This document shows, in pieces, positions 45,365-55,058 of a stretch of DNA of 64,000 nt. The DNA comes from Comamonadaceae bacterium (GTDB lineage: Bacteria; Pseudomonadota; Gammaproteobacteria; Burkholderiales; Burkholderiaceae_C): positions 1 to 64,000 of the forward strand of contig JAIXSQ010000008.1 of the NCBI GenBank assembly GCA_027484575.1, written 5' to 3'. The notes beneath the pieces were generated by a model. That model ran no database searches. It saw only the letters and a program-made list of their open reading frames with translations, and had not been told where the DNA came from. Both the position numbers and the translations under genes were made by a program. Position 1 is the stretch's first letter; every line of letters begins with the position of its first letter.

Positions 45365-46456
45365 TCAGCGCAAGTCCAGCAGGTGCCCGTCCTGCGGCCG
45401 GCCCTGGCCGGCCATCACCTGGGCCCAGGCGGCGGGCGCCGCGTCGGCGCCGCGGTGCCACACGGGTGCGAGCCAGGGCGGATCGGCCTGCTCCAGCCGC
45501 GCCAGCAGGGCGCGCCAGGCATCGAGCAAGCGCTGCTGCAGCGCGTCGCCGCCCCAGTCCTTGGCGCGCTTGGCGGCCTGGGCCGGGGCGAAGAACAGGG
45601 TGGGACGCGGGCCCGGCAGCCCACCGCCGCCGCCCAGCTGGTCGACGTGCGTGCCGCCCACCGCGCTGCTGTGGCGCAGCGCGTCGCCGAATCGCTCGTG
45701 GATGCGCCGGCGCAGCGCCGCGTTGCCCGCGAAGTCGACGTAGACCAGCGGCGTGGCCGCATCCAGCGTGTCGAGCTCCTCGTACGCCAGCACGCGGTGG
45801 TAGCAGCCCAGACCCTCACAGTAGCCGTGCCGCACGCCGGCCGTCAGGCCCACCACCTCCCAGCCGGGCCGCTGCGCCAGCAGCGCGGCCATGCACCACG
45901 CGGTCTTGCTCGAGGCGCTGGACAGCAGCACGCGGCGGGTGCCGAAGCCGTCGTTGTCGGCCAGGAAGTCGTCGAGCAGCCACGAGGTGGTGAACAGCGG
46001 CCGCAGCAGCGCCTGCACCGGCTCGGAGGCCGCGGTCCAGAAGGGATCGGCGGCGCAGCGCTGCAGCTGGTTGTACAGCGCGTGCAGGCCGGCCCGGTGC
46101 AGCGCCTCGTCGCGGAAGCCGGCCATCGACAGCCGCCCCGGCTGCAGCACGGCCTGCGAGCCCATCGGCCAGTAGCCGTACAGCCGCTCGCCCACGGCCA
46201 CGCCCGGGTGCAGGGACTGCACCACCGTGCCGAAGCCCCAGCAGGGCACGATGCCCCAGCCGTCCTCGCCGCTGGGCCAGAACTTCCAGTACTGCATCGC
46301 CTCGCCGAAGGCGGCGTAGGTGACGGTGTTGGCGGTCAGCGCCAGCGTGTCGGTGGTCACGCGCACCTGGCCGGTGGCCAGCGGCGTGGCGTCCTGGCGG
46401 CGCAGGCGAGTGGTGGCCAGGTCGTCCTGGCGCACCAGCAGGGTGGTGGCTGTCAT
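45365..46456 (-). CDS. DUF2855 family protein
   Basis: A 363-residue protein with an MDR-like N-terminal region (TTLLVRQDDL; TANTVTYAAFGEAMQYWKFWP), GYWPMGSQAVLQPG, and a nucleotide-binding-like segment VLLSSASSKTAWCMAALL. It matches the pattern of DUF2855, a family distantly related to medium-chain dehydrogenases and enoyl reductases. No activity is established. ATG 46456 was chosen over an upstream in-frame codon at 46495. Confidence 0.8.
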   Translation of the reverse strand: MTATTLLVRQDDLATTRLRRQDATPLATGQVRVTTDTLALTANTVTYAAFGEAMQYWKFWPSGEDGWGIVPCWGFGTVVQSLHPGVAVGERLYGYWPMGSQAVLQPGRLSMAGFRDEALHRAGLHALYNQLQRCAADPFWTAASEPVQALLRPLFTTSWLLDDFLADNDGFGTRRVLLSSASSKTAWCMAALLAQRPGWEVVGLTAGVRHGYCEGLGCYHRVLAYEELDTLDAATPLVYVDFAGNAALRRRIHERFGDALRHSSAVGGTHVDQLGGGGGLPGPRPTLFFAPAQAAKRAKDWGGDALQQRLLDAWRALLARLEQADPPWLAPVWHRGADAAPAAWAQVMAGQGRPQDGHLLDLR

Positions 46457-46537
46457 GGGGCGATCTTGAAGCACGGCGGCCCGCCGGCTCAACACCGGCG
46501 GGCCGCGCAGGCGACAGCGTGAAGCCGTCGCGGGGAC

Positions 46538-46954
46538 TCAGGCCAGCGTGATCTCGACCGGGATGTTGCCGCGGGTCGCGTTCGAGTACGGGCAGACCTG
46601 GTGGGCGGTGTCCACCAGCTGCTGCGCGGCGGCGCGGTCCATGCCGGGCAGGCTCACCTTCAGGCGCACGGCGATGCCGTAGGCCTGGCCCACCGGGCCC
46701 AGGTCCACGTCGGCGTCGACGGCCAGGTCCTGCGGCAGGGTCACCTTGGTCTTGCCGGCCACCGCCTTCATCGCGCCGATGAAGCAGGCCGAGTAGCCGG
46801 CCGCGAACAGCTGCTCGGGGTTGGTGCCGGTGCCGCTGGTGCCGGGCGAGCTCAGGGTCACGGCCAGGCGGCCGTCGTCCGAGCGGGACTGGCCGTCGCG
46901 GCCGCCGGTGGTGTGGGCGTGGGCGGTGTACAGGACCTTGTCGAGCGTCTTCAT
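46538..46954 (-). CDS. ohr: Organic hydroperoxide resistance protein Ohr
   Basis: A 138-residue OsmC/Ohr thiol peroxidase. The two catalytic cysteines are in place: Cys57 (AAGYSACFIGAM) and Cys121 (HQVCPYSNATRGN). The opening KVLYTAHAHTTGGRDG is typical. It reduces organic and fatty-acid hydroperoxides in the cytoplasm. It is 59 bp downstream of ohrR in the same direction and probably derepressed with it. Confidence 0.96.
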   Translation of the reverse strand: MKTLDKVLYTAHAHTTGGRDGQSRSDDGRLAVTLSSPGTSGTGTNPEQLFAAGYSACFIGAMKAVAGKTKVTLPQDLAVDADVDLGPVGQAYGIAVRLKVSLPGMDRAAAQQLVDTAHQVCPYSNATRGNIPVEITLA

Positions 46955-47013
46955 GGAGTGCCTTTCGTGGGGTGGGTGGGGACGGTGGTGGAAGGAAGCG
47001 GAAGCGGGCCTGG

Positions 47014-47475
47014 TCAGGCGGCCACGCGGTCGCGCAGCGCCTGCAGCTCGCCGGTCAGCCGCGCCAGGTCGTCGAGGCTGCAGCCCGAGGCGTCGAGCAC
47101 GCAGGCCGGGATGGCCCGGGCCCGCTGGCGCAGGCGGCTGCCGGCGGTGGTCAGGTGGATGTGCACGCGGCGCTCGTCGTCGGCCGCGCGGCGGCGCTCG
47201 ACCAGGCCGGCGGCCTCCAGCCGCTTGAGCAGCGGCGTGAGCGTGCCCGAGTCCAGCCGCAGGCGGGCGCCCAGCTGCGACACCGACGGGCCGTCCTCCT
47301 CCCACAGCGCCAGCATGGCGATGTACTGCGGGTAGGTCAGGCCCAGCGCGTCGAGCAGCGGCTTGTACAGCTTGGTCATGGCCAGCGAGGCCGAGTACAG
47401 GGCGAAGCACAGCTGGTGGTCGAGCGCGAGCGCCTGCTCTGGCGGGACCTGGGCGAGTGCGTTGCTGCGTGGCAT
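47014..47475 (-). CDS. ohrR: Organic peroxide-responsive regulator OhrR (MarR family)
   Basis: A 153-residue MarR-type repressor. Cys23 in LDHQLCFALYSAS is the peroxide-sensing cysteine position of OhrR. The winged helix contains SQLGARLRLDSGTLTPLLKRLE and RRAADDERRVHIHLT. ATG 47475 is preferred over the TTG at 47511, which would lie beyond the operator. The operator begins 14 bp upstream of the start. Confidence 0.93.
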   Translation of the reverse strand: MPRSNALAQVPPEQALALDHQLCFALYSASLAMTKLYKPLLDALGLTYPQYIAMLALWEEDGPSVSQLGARLRLDSGTLTPLLKRLEAAGLVERRRAADDERRVHIHLTTAGSRLRQRARAIPACVLDASGCSLDDLARLTGELQALRDRVAA

Positions 47476-47488
47476 GAACTGGATTGTG

Positions 47489-47509
47489 GCACGCAATTCA
47501 ATTGCGTGC
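47489..47509. promoter_or_regulatory. OhrR operator (perfect palindrome)
   Basis: Arms GCACGCAATT and AATTGCGTGC flank a single central C: a perfect 21-bp palindrome immediately upstream of ohrR. Its AATTG-rich core agrees with known OhrR-binding sites, implying autoregulation and peroxide control of the ohrR-ohr unit. Confidence 0.85.
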
Positions 47510-47583
47510 AATTGATCGGCTCGCGCAGCACCGCCGGCCGATGGTGCCGGGTCGGGCGGGAAGGGGTTCGCCGGTGCCGCGGC

Positions 47584-48381
47584 TCAGCCGCGGAAGCGCC
47601 GCCGCGTCAGGGCCAGCGCGATCCAGAAGGCCGCCACCGCGGTCACGGCCAGCACCGCCGCGTGGCGCCACGGGTGCTGCGGCCACTGGTCCAGGAACAG
47701 CGGCCGCACCAGCTCGACCGCGTTGGTCAGCGGCAGCCACTCGCTCACCGCCCGCACCGGCGCCGGCAGCTGTGCGCGGGGGAAGAACACGCCCGACAGG
47801 AACATCATCGGCGTGAGCAGCAGGGTGAAGTAGTAGGTGAAGAAGTCGTAGCCCCTGGCCAGGGCGTTGAAGATCAGCGCGATCGACGAGAAGGTGACGC
47901 CGGCGCAGGCCAGGATCGCCCACGCCACCAGCAGCTTGGGGCTGTGGCTGATGCCCAGCGCCAGCATCACCAGCAGGATGGCGCTGACGGTGAACACCGA
48001 CTTGAACGCGGCCCACAGCATCTCGGCCAGCACCACGTCGTCCAGCCGCACCGGCGCGTTCATGATCCCGTCCCAGGTCTTCTGCACGTGCATGCGCGAG
48101 AAGGCCGAGTACAGCGCCTCGAACGAGGCCGCGTTCATCGCGCTCATGCAGATCGAGCCGCTGGCCAGGAACACGATGTAGGGCACGGCGCGGCCCTCGA
48201 CCTGCAGCTGGCCGACCAGCGCGCCCAGCCCGTAGCCGAAGGCCAGCAGCCACATCAGCGGCTCGGCGATGTTGCCCACCAGGCTGGGCAGGGCCAGCTT
48301 GCGCCACACCAGCAGGTTGCGGCGGAACACGGGCCACCAGCGCATTGACAGCCGCGGCGGGCCCCAGACCTGCACGTCCAT
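47584..48381 (-). CDS. ABC-2 type transporter permease (NodJ-like)
   Basis: A 265-residue inner-membrane protein with six hydrophobic segments and the ABC-2 signature region [21 protein letters not shown], then [13 protein letters not shown]. It resembles the NodJ/lipo-oligosaccharide export permeases. The start overlaps the ATPase stop by one base (TGATG), so the two form an exporter unit. Substrate unknown. Confidence 0.9.
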   Translation of the reverse strand: MDVQVWGPPRLSMRWWPVFRRNLLVWRKLALPSLVGNIAEPLMWLLAFGYGLGALVGQLQVEGRAVPYIVFLASGSICMSAMNAASFEALYSAFSRMHVQKTWDGIMNAPVRLDDVVLAEMLWAAFKSVFTVSAILLVMLALGISHSPKLLVAWAILACAGVTFSSIALIFNALARGYDFFTYYFTLLLTPMMFLSGVFFPRAQLPAPVRAVSEWLPLTNAVELVRPLFLDQWPQHPWRHAAVLAVTAVAAFWIALALTRRRFRG

Positions 48382-49304
48382 CAACCGTCCTCCCGGATCT
48401 GCCGGCCCGTGAGCTTGAGGAACAGGTCCTCGAGGTTGGCGGGCCGGTGCAGGGTGCGCACGTCGCGGTGGGCGGCCAGCGCCTGCAGCAGCGGCTGCGC
48501 GTCCTGCGTGTAGAAGAAGACCGTCTCGCCGCTGACCTCGACCCGCGCCGCATGCGCGCGCAGGCCGCCGCCCGCCAGCGCGACGGCACCGTTGCCCCAG
48601 GCCTCGACCACGTCGGGCTCCAGGTGCTGCGCGATCAGGTCGCGCGGGCGGCCTTCGGCGATCTTGCGGCCGTGGTCGAGCACCAGCAGGCGCGAGCACA
48701 GGCGCTCGGCCTCGTCCATGAAGTGCGTGGTCAGCAGGATGGACTTGCCCTGCTGCAGCAGCAGTTGCAGCCGCTCCCACATCAGGTGCCGCGCCTGCGG
48801 GTCCAGCCCGGTGGTGGGCTCGTCCAGCAGCAGCAGCTGCGGGTCGTTGACCAGCGCGCGCGCCAGCGACAGGCGCCGGCGCATGCCGCCCGACAGGTCG
48901 CCCGGCCGCGCATCGGCCTTGTGCGACAGCGCGGCGAACTCGAGCAGGCGCGGGATGCGCTCGCGGATCAGCGCATCGGGCAGGCCGAAGTAGCGGCCGT
49001 ACACCAGCAGGTTCTCGGCGCAGCTGAAGTCGGGATCGAGCGTGTCGAACTGCGTCACCACGCCCAGCCGCGCCTTGATGGCCAGCGCGTCGGCCGGCAT
49101 GCGGCCGCCCAGTGCGACGATCTCGCCGCCGTCGGGCGCCACCAGCCCCAGGCCCATGCGGATGGTGGTCGTCTTGCCGGCGCCGTTGGGCCCGATCACC
49201 CCCAGGCACTCGCCGGGCGCGATCTCGAAGGACAGGTCGTCGACGACGGTGGCCTCGCCGTAGCGCTTGCGCAGGTGGCGGACGGCGAACAGGGGCTCGG
49301 GCAT
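48381..49304 (-). CDS. ABC transporter ATP-binding protein (NodI-like)
   Basis: A 307-residue ATPase: Walker [12 protein letters not shown]-loop [18 protein letters not shown], signature [15 protein letters not shown], Walker [14 protein letters not shown], and a C-terminal extension usual for NodI-like drug or oligosaccharide exporters. ATG 49304 gives the typical opening [13 protein letters not shown]; a GTG at 49322 is also in frame. Confidence 0.92.
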   Translation of the reverse strand: MPEPLFAVRHLRKRYGEATVVDDLSFEIAPGECLGVIGPNGAGKTTTIRMGLGLVAPDGGEIVALGGRMPADALAIKARLGVVTQFDTLDPDFSCAENLLVYGRYFGLPDALIRERIPRLLEFAALSHKADARPGDLSGGMRRRLSLARALVNDPQLLLLDEPTTGLDPQARHLMWERLQLLLQQGKSILLTTHFMDEAERLCSRLLVLDHGRKIAEGRPRDLIAQHLEPDVVEAWGNGAVALAGGGLRAHAARVEVSGETVFFYTQDAQPLLQALAAHRDVRTLHRPANLEDLFLKLTGRQIREDG

Positions 49305-49395
49305 CGCGGCGCAGTGTGGCACAGGGCGGCAGCCCGCGTGCGCTCCCTAGAATGGCGCCTTCCCGACCGTTCCCCCTCCCGAGAAAGAGCCCCGC

Positions 49396-50244
49396 GTGTT
49401 CCCTCCGTTGGCGATCCAGGCGCAGCACCTGCTGCCCAAGCTGCTGCTGACCCGCCTGATGGGGCGCCTGGCCGGGGCGCGGGGCGGCGCGCTCACCACC
49501 GCGGTGATCCGCCGCTTCATCGCGCACTACGGCGTCGACATGGCCGAGGCCGCCGAGCCGCGCCCCGAGGCCTACGACACCTTCAACGCGTTCTTCACGC
49601 GTGCGCTCCAGCCGGGTGCGCGGCCGATCGCGCCGGCCGACCTGGTGTGCCCGGTCGACGCGGCGATCAGCCAGTTCGGCCCGATCGAGCACGACCAGAT
49701 CTTCCAGGCCAAGGGCCACAGCTACTCGACCACGGCGCTGGTGGGCGGCGATGCCGAGCTGGCGCGCCGCTTCGACCACGGCCACTTCGCGACGCTGTAC
49801 CTCTCGCCCAAGGACTACCACCGCATCCACATGCCCTGCGACGGCACGCTGGTGCAGATGGTGCACGTGCCGGGCGAGCTGTACTCGGTCAACCCGCTGA
49901 CCGCGCGCCACGTCCCCGGCCTGTTCGCCCGCAACGAGCGCGTGGTCTGCGTCTTCGACACTGCCTTCGGCCCGTTCGTGAACGTGCTGGTGGGCGCCAC
50001 CATCGTCGGCAGCATGGCCACGGTGTGGCACGGTGTCGTCAACCCGCCGCGTCCCGGCAGCATCCGCCGCTGGGACTACCGCGGCCAGGGCATCGCGCTG
50101 AAGAAGGGCGAGGAGATGGGGCGTTTCCTGCTCGGCTCCACCGTCGTCATGCTGTTCCCCCAGGGCATCGTGAGCTTCAACCCCGACTGGGCGACCGCCC
50201 GCGCCGTGCGCCTGGGCGAGCCCATGGGCCGCATCGCCCGCTGA
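49396..50244 (+). CDS. psd: Phosphatidylserine decarboxylase proenzyme
   Basis: A 282-residue protein starting at GTG 49396. The self-cleavage motif LGST (Ser248, the future pyruvoyl group), the conserved [16 protein letters not shown] and [17 protein letters not shown] are present. It makes phosphatidylethanolamine at the inner membrane after autocatalytic splitting into alpha and beta chains. It lies divergent from the ABC exporter and 32 bp upstream of purT. Confidence 0.95.
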   Translation: MFPPLAIQAQHLLPKLLLTRLMGRLAGARGGALTTAVIRRFIAHYGVDMAEAAEPRPEAYDTFNAFFTRALQPGARPIAPADLVCPVDAAISQFGPIEHDQIFQAKGHSYSTTALVGGDAELARRFDHGHFATLYLSPKDYHRIHMPCDGTLVQMVHVPGELYSVNPLTARHVPGLFARNERVVCVFDTAFGPFVNVLVGATIVGSMATVWHGVVNPPRPGSIRRWDYRGQGIALKKGEEMGRFLLGSTVVMLFPQGIVSFNPDWATARAVRLGEPMGRIAR

Positions 50245-50276
50245 ACCCTTCCACCGACCTGCCCGCAAGGACCGCC

Positions 50277-51479
50277 ATGACCACCCTCGGCACGCCCCTG
50301 TCCCCGTCCGCCACCCGCGTCATGCTGCTGGGCAGCGGCGAACTCGGCAAGGAGGTGCTGATCGCGCTGCAGCGCCTGGGCGTGGAAACCATCGCCGTCG
50401 ACCGCTACGACAACGCCCCCGGCCAGCAGGTGGCGCACCATGCCCGCACCATCGCGATGAGCGACCCGGCGCAGCTCAAGGCGCTGATCGAGGCCGAACG
50501 GCCGCACCTGGTGGTGCCCGAGATCGAGGCCATCGCCACGCCCATGCTGCAGGAGCTCGAGGCCGCGGGCGTGGTCACCGTGATCCCCACCGCGCGGGCG
50601 GCGCGCCTGACCATGGACCGCGAGGGCATCCGCCGCCTGGCGGCCGAGACCCTGGGCCTGCCGACCAGCCCGTACAAGTTCTGCGACTCGCTGGCCGAGC
50701 TGCAGGCCGCCATCGATGGCGGCATCGGCTACCCCTGCGTGGTCAAGCCGGTGATGAGCAGCTCGGGCAAGGGCCAGAGCAAGATCGACGGCCCGCACGA
50801 CGTGCAGAAGGCCTGGGACCACGCCATGGCCGGCGGGCGCGTCAGCCACGGCCGGGTGATCGTCGAGGGCTTCATCGACTTCGACTACGAGATCACGCAA
50901 CTGACCGTCCGTGCCAAGGGGGCCGACGGCCGGGTGCAGACGCATTTCTGCGACCCCATCGGCCACGTGCAGGTGGCCGGCGACTACGTCGAGAGCTGGC
51001 AGCCGCATCCCATGCACCCGGCCGCGCTCGAGACCTCGCGCGCCATCGCCAAGGCGGTCACCGACGACCTGGGCGGCCTGGGCCTGTTCGGCGTGGAGCT
51101 GTTCGTCAAGGGCGAGCAGGTCTGGTTCAGCGAGGTCAGCCCGCGCCCGCACGACACCGGCATGGTCACCATGGCCACGCAATGGCAGAACGAGTTCGAG
51201 CTGCATGCGCGCGCCATCCTGGGCCTGCCGGTGGACACCGCGCTGAAGACGCCCGGCGCCAGCGCGGTGATCTACGGCGGCGTCGACGCCCAGGGCATCG
51301 TGTTCGACGGCGTCGACGAGGCGCTGGCGCTGCCCGGCACCGAGCTGCGGCTGTTCGGCAAGCCCGAGAGCTTTGCCAAGCGCCGCATGGGCGTGGCGCT
51401 GGCGCGGCATGCGGACGTGGAGCAGGCGCGCGTGGTGGCCAAGCAGGCGGCGGGCAAGGTCAGGCCGCGCAGGGGCTGA
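50277..51479 (+). CDS. purT: Formate-dependent GAR transformylase PurT
   Basis: A 400-residue ATP-grasp enzyme: [20 protein letters not shown], then [28 protein letters not shown] and [13 protein letters not shown]. It uses formate and ATP to formylate glycinamide ribonucleotide in purine synthesis. ATG 50277 follows GCAAGGA. Length matches the family. Confidence 0.96.
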   Translation: MTTLGTPLSPSATRVMLLGSGELGKEVLIALQRLGVETIAVDRYDNAPGQQVAHHARTIAMSDPAQLKALIEAERPHLVVPEIEAIATPMLQELEAAGVVTVIPTARAARLTMDREGIRRLAAETLGLPTSPYKFCDSLAELQAAIDGGIGYPCVVKPVMSSSGKGQSKIDGPHDVQKAWDHAMAGGRVSHGRVIVEGFIDFDYEITQLTVRAKGADGRVQTHFCDPIGHVQVAGDYVESWQPHPMHPAALETSRAIAKAVTDDLGGLGLFGVELFVKGEQVWFSEVSPRPHDTGMVTMATQWQNEFELHARAILGLPVDTALKTPGASAVIYGGVDAQGIVFDGVDEALALPGTELRLFGKPESFAKRRMGVALARHADVEQARVVAKQAAGKVRPRRG

Positions 51480-51490
51480 TGCCCTCTCGT

Positions 51491-51573
51491 CGTCGCCCCG
51501 GCGAACGCCGGGGCCCAGTGACTTTAGGGACGCCGTCGGAAGTCGCTGGATCCCGGCCTTCGCCGGGATGACG
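51491..51573. repeat. REP-like inverted repeat between purT and amn
   Basis: Arms at 51491-51524 and 51540-51573 (34 nt each) are complementary at about 28 positions, with cores CCCGGCGAA and TTCGCCGGG, around a 15-nt loop. Different sequence family from the repeat at 17036. It sits between convergent genes and probably ends both transcripts. Confidence 0.7.
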
Positions 51574-51580
51574 GGACGCG

Positions 51581-53098
51581 TTACTGGAACGCCACCTCGT
51601 CGAAGGCCCGCAGCTTGCGGCTGTGCAGCCGGGTGCTGCCGCCGGCGCGCAGCAGCTCGATGGCGCGCATGCCGATGCGCAGGTGCTGGTCGACGCGCTC
51701 GCGGTAGAACTGGTTGGCCATGCCGGGCAGCTTGATCTCGCCGTGCAGCGGCTTGTCGCTCACGCACAGCAGCGTGCCGTAGGGCACCCGGAAGCGGAAG
51801 CCGTTGGCGGCGATGGTGGCGCTCTCCATGTCCAGCGCCACCGCGCGGCTCTGGCTGAAGCGGCGCTGCGGCTCGTTGCCGGGCAGCAGCTCCCAGTTGC
51901 GGTTGTCGGTGCTGGCCACCGTGCCGGTGCGCATGATCCGCTTGAGCTCGGCGCCCTCGCTGCGGGTGACGTCGGCCACGGCCTTCTCCAGCGCCAGCTG
52001 GATCTCGGCCAGCGCGGGGATGGGCACCCACACCGGCAGCTCCTCGTCCAGCACGTGGTCCTCGCGCACGTAGGCATGCGCCAGCACGTAGTCGCCCAGT
52101 TGCTGGCTGCTGCGCAGCCCCGCGCAGTGCCCCAGCATCAGCCAGGCGTGCGGTCGCAGCACCGCGATGTGGTCGGTGATGGTCTTGGCGTTGGCCGGGC
52201 CCACGCCGATGTTCACCATCGTGATGCCGCCATGCCCGGGCCGCATCAGGTGGTAGGCCGGCATCTGCGGCAGCCGCGGCGGCGCGCTGCCCCAGGCGCT
52301 GCGCGGCGGCGTGCTGGGCGCGCCGTCGGCCAGGCCGGTGCGCGGCGTCACCACGTTGCCCGGCTCCACGAAGGCGGTGTAGTCGCTGCCGGCGCGCGCC
52401 ATCTCCTCGTGGCCCAGGCGCACGAACTCGTCGATGTAGAACTGGTAGTTGGTGAACAGCACGTAGTTCTGGAACCAGTCCGGCGCGGTGCCCGTGTAGT
52501 GGCGCAGGCGGTGCAGCGAGTAGTCGACGCGGGCGGCGGTGAACAGCGACAGCGGCTTGGGCTCGCCGGGCTGCGCGGCCCAGGTGCCGTTGGCGATGCC
52601 GTCGTCCATCGCCCCCAGGTCGGGCAGGTCGAACAGGTCGCGCAGCCGCGCACGGCGCTGCGGCGTGAGGTTGCCTTCCAGGTGGTCGTTCTCGGCGAAG
52701 GAGAAGTGCACCGGGATCGGCTGCCGGCTCAGGCCCACCTCCAGCTCCACGCCGTGGTGCTCGCGCAGCAGCCGGAACTGCTCCAGGTAGTAGGGCGCGT
52801 ACAGGTCGGGCCGCGTCAGCGTGGTCTCGAAGCAGCCGGTGCCCGCGACGAAGCCGTAGGACAGCCCCAGGTTCTCCAGCACCTCCTGCTGCACGGCGGT
52901 GGCGGTGTGGATGCGCACGTACGGATAGCAGGCCCGCACCGGGCCGGGCAGGTCCTCGCCGGCCACGTAGCGGTGCATCGCCTCGCGCAGGTGCTGGATC
53001 TGCTGCGCGTACAGCGCCTGCACGCGCTCGAGGGCCTGCTGGGGGTCGGTGTGGAGGCTGGGATCGGCGGGTGGAAGCTGCGTGTGCATGCGGTGCAT
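51581..53098 (-). CDS. amn: AMP nucleosidase
   Basis: A 505-residue protein with the two-part AMP nucleosidase layout. The N-terminal regulatory domain contains YVRIHTATAVQQEVLENLGLS, and the C-terminal phosphorylase fold contains TMVNIGVGPANAKTITDHI, LMLGHCAGLR and VALDMESATIAANGFRFRV. It splits AMP into adenine and ribose-5-phosphate. Two candidate ATGs lie three codons apart (53098, 53089). No strong ribosome site is visible. Confidence 0.94.
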   Translation of the reverse strand: MHRMHTQLPPADPSLHTDPQQALERVQALYAQQIQHLREAMHRYVAGEDLPGPVRACYPYVRIHTATAVQQEVLENLGLSYGFVAGTGCFETTLTRPDLYAPYYLEQFRLLREHHGVELEVGLSRQPIPVHFSFAENDHLEGNLTPQRRARLRDLFDLPDLGAMDDGIANGTWAAQPGEPKPLSLFTAARVDYSLHRLRHYTGTAPDWFQNYVLFTNYQFYIDEFVRLGHEEMARAGSDYTAFVEPGNVVTPRTGLADGAPSTPPRSAWGSAPPRLPQMPAYHLMRPGHGGITMVNIGVGPANAKTITDHIAVLRPHAWLMLGHCAGLRSSQQLGDYVLAHAYVREDHVLDEELPVWVPIPALAEIQLALEKAVADVTRSEGAELKRIMRTGTVASTDNRNWELLPGNEPQRRFSQSRAVALDMESATIAANGFRFRVPYGTLLCVSDKPLHGEIKLPGMANQFYRERVDQHLRIGMRAIELLRAGGSTRLHSRKLRAFDEVAFQ

Positions 53099-53257
53099 TG
53101 TGCCCAGCCGGCCCACGGCGCCCGGCGTCGCAACGGGGTGCGGGCATGTCCTACAAGCTGTAACGAAAGGCCCTGACGCGTGTCGGGGCGGGCCGCCGCG
53201 ACAGTCCTTCCTCACCAAGAACCTGTTCCCAGAAACTTGAAAATCGAAGGAGTCCGC

Positions 53258-53518
53258 ATGTCGACTGCAGCCCTGGCCGCCAATCCGTTCGCCCTGATGC
53301 TCGAACCGACGGCCGTGCGCGAGGTGATCGAGAAGTCCGAGCAGCTGGCCGCCCTGAGCCAGCGCCAGTGCCATCCGTTGGACCGGGCCGTGATCCGCAG
53401 CGCCAGTGCGGAACTCGCCGCCTACGATGCCAAGATCGACCGCACCACCATCTACCTGCCGCCGGAGGACGAGGCCAGGAACGCGCCGCTGACCCGCTAC
53501 GGCCGCGCGTACAACTGA
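53258..53518 (+). CDS. Small protein of unknown function
   Basis: An 86-residue soluble protein starting at ATG 53258 with a strong GAAGGAG ribosome site. Opening ALAANPFALMLEPTAVREVI and a central CHPLDRAVI; acidic C-terminus. The start style (ANPFALML-P-AV) recalls short uncharacterised proteins common in Comamonadaceae, a recollection not checked here. A strong terminator follows 26 bp after the stop, so it is an independent, probably well-expressed gene. Confidence 0.8.
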   Translation: MSTAALAANPFALMLEPTAVREVIEKSEQLAALSQRQCHPLDRAVIRSASAELAAYDAKIDRTTIYLPPEDEARNAPLTRYGRAYN

Positions 53519-53544
53519 GCGCCGCCCCGGCACCGCACACCACG

Positions 53545-53580
53545 ACGCCGGCGGCTCCTTCGGGAGCCGCCGGCGTTTGT
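53545..53580. terminator. Intrinsic terminator with UUCG tetraloop
   Basis: A perfect 14-bp stem (ACGCCGGCGGCTCC and its complement) is capped by TTCG and followed by TTGT. It ends the small gene (+) and, being symmetric, may also act on the minus-strand reductase gene that stops at 53591. Confidence 0.9.
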
Positions 53581-53590
53581 CATGGGGCGG

Positions 53591-54976
53591 TCACGCCGGC
53601 GCGTGCTGCCGGGTGGGCGTGCGCAGGGTGACGAACTCCTCGGCGATGGTCGGGTGGATGCCCAGGGTGGCATCGAACTGGGCCTTGGTGGCGCCGGCGC
53701 GCAGCGCGACCGCGAAGCCCTGGACGATCTCGCCCGCCTCGGGCCCCACCATGTGCAGGCCCACCACGCGGTCGGTGGCCGTCTCCACCAGCAGCTTGAC
53801 CAGGCAGCGCTCGCTGCTGCCGCTGACGGTGTGGCGCAGCGGCCGGAACTCGCTGGTGTAGACCGTGACGGCGCCGCAGCGCGCACGTGCCTGCTCCTCG
53901 GTCAGGCCCACGCTGCCGATGCCCGGGTGGGTGAACACCGCGGTGGGCAGCCAGGCGTAGTCCATCTGCCGCCGGCCTTCGCCGTACAGCCGCTCGACCA
54001 CGTCCATCGCCTCGCCCAGCGCCACCGGCGTCAGCTGCACCCGCGCCGTCACGTCGCCGACCGCGAAGACCGAGGGCACGCTGGTGCGGTGCTGCGCATC
54101 GACCTCGATCGCGCCGTCGGCGCGCTGCCGCACGCCGGCCAGCTCCAGCCCCAGCCCCGCCACGTTGGGCGCCCGGCCCGTGGCCAGCAGCACCACGTCG
54201 GCCTCCAGCCGCTCGCCGCCGTGCAGCTGCACCTGCACCGCCTGCCCCGCGGCCTGCAGGCCCTGCACCCGGCAGTCCAGCCGCAGGTCCAGGCCGGCCT
54301 TGCGCAGCTCGCCCGCCACGAAGCCCCGCACCTCGTCGTCGAAGCCGCGCAGGACCTGGGGCCCGCGGTGCAGCAGCTGCACCTGCGCGCCCAGGCCCTG
54401 GAAGATGGAGGCGAACTCGCAGGCGATGTAGCCGCCGCCCAGCACCACCAGGCGGCGCGGGAAGCGCGGCAGGTCGAACATCGCGTCGGAGGTCACCGCC
54501 AGGTCCTCGCCCGGCACGCCGGGCCGGGTGGGCGTGCCGCCGGTGGCAATCAGGATGTGCGCCGCCTCCAGCGTGTCGGCGCCGTGCTCGGCCTGCACCC
54601 GCACCTGGTGCGCCCCGGCCAGGCTGCCCCAGCCGCGCAGGATGCGCACGCCGGCGGCCAGCAGCATCTGCTCGTACACGCCGTTCAGGCGCGCGATCTC
54701 CTGCGCGCGTGCGGCCTTCAGGCGTTCCCAGTCCAGCACCGGCGGCTGCAGCTGCCAGCCGTAGCCGGCGGCTTCCTCGAAGGCCTGCGCATAGCCTGCC
54801 GCGTAGCTGTACAGCTTCTTGGGGATGCAGCCCACGTTCACGCAGGTGCCGCCCAGGGCCGCGGCCTCGACCAGCGCGACCCGCGCGCCGCGCTGCGCGG
54901 CCAGGCGCGCGGCGCGCACCCCGCCGCTGCCGCCACCCACCACCACCAGGTCCCAGTCGTGCGTGCCCCGTGCCAT
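53591..54976 (-). CDS. gor: Glutathione-disulfide reductase
   Basis: A 461-residue FAD/NAD(P)H disulfide reductase. FAD motif VVVGGGSGGVRAAR, redox-active Cys45 and Cys50 (GGTCVNVGCIPKK), second nucleotide motif VVLGGGYIACEFASIFQG, FAD segment FAVGDVT, and C-terminal HPTIAEEF with the catalytic His of the partner subunit. ATG 54976 follows AAGGAG. Mercuric reductase is excluded by lack of its extra domain. Keeps glutathione reduced in the cytoplasm. Confidence 0.92.
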   Translation of the reverse strand: MARGTHDWDLVVVGGGSGGVRAARLAAQRGARVALVEAAALGGTCVNVGCIPKKLYSYAAGYAQAFEEAAGYGWQLQPPVLDWERLKAARAQEIARLNGVYEQMLLAAGVRILRGWGSLAGAHQVRVQAEHGADTLEAAHILIATGGTPTRPGVPGEDLAVTSDAMFDLPRFPRRLVVLGGGYIACEFASIFQGLGAQVQLLHRGPQVLRGFDDEVRGFVAGELRKAGLDLRLDCRVQGLQAAGQAVQVQLHGGERLEADVVLLATGRAPNVAGLGLELAGVRQRADGAIEVDAQHRTSVPSVFAVGDVTARVQLTPVALGEAMDVVERLYGEGRRQMDYAWLPTAVFTHPGIGSVGLTEEQARARCGAVTVYTSEFRPLRHTVSGSSERCLVKLLVETATDRVVGLHMVGPEAGEIVQGFAVALRAGATKAQFDATLGIHPTIAEEFVTLRTPTRQHAPA

Positions 54977-55058
54977 CGTCGTGCTCCTTGCCGCGCCTGC
55001 GATCCGTGCACTGTGCACCAGGCCCGCCCGGTGCGGGGGCCGTGGCTATGATCCCCGC

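Noticed and set aside
53591..54976. Mercuric reductase
   Set aside because: Lacks the N-terminal heavy-metal domain and the C-terminal vicinal cysteines; the HPTIAEEF ending and size fit glutathione reductase.
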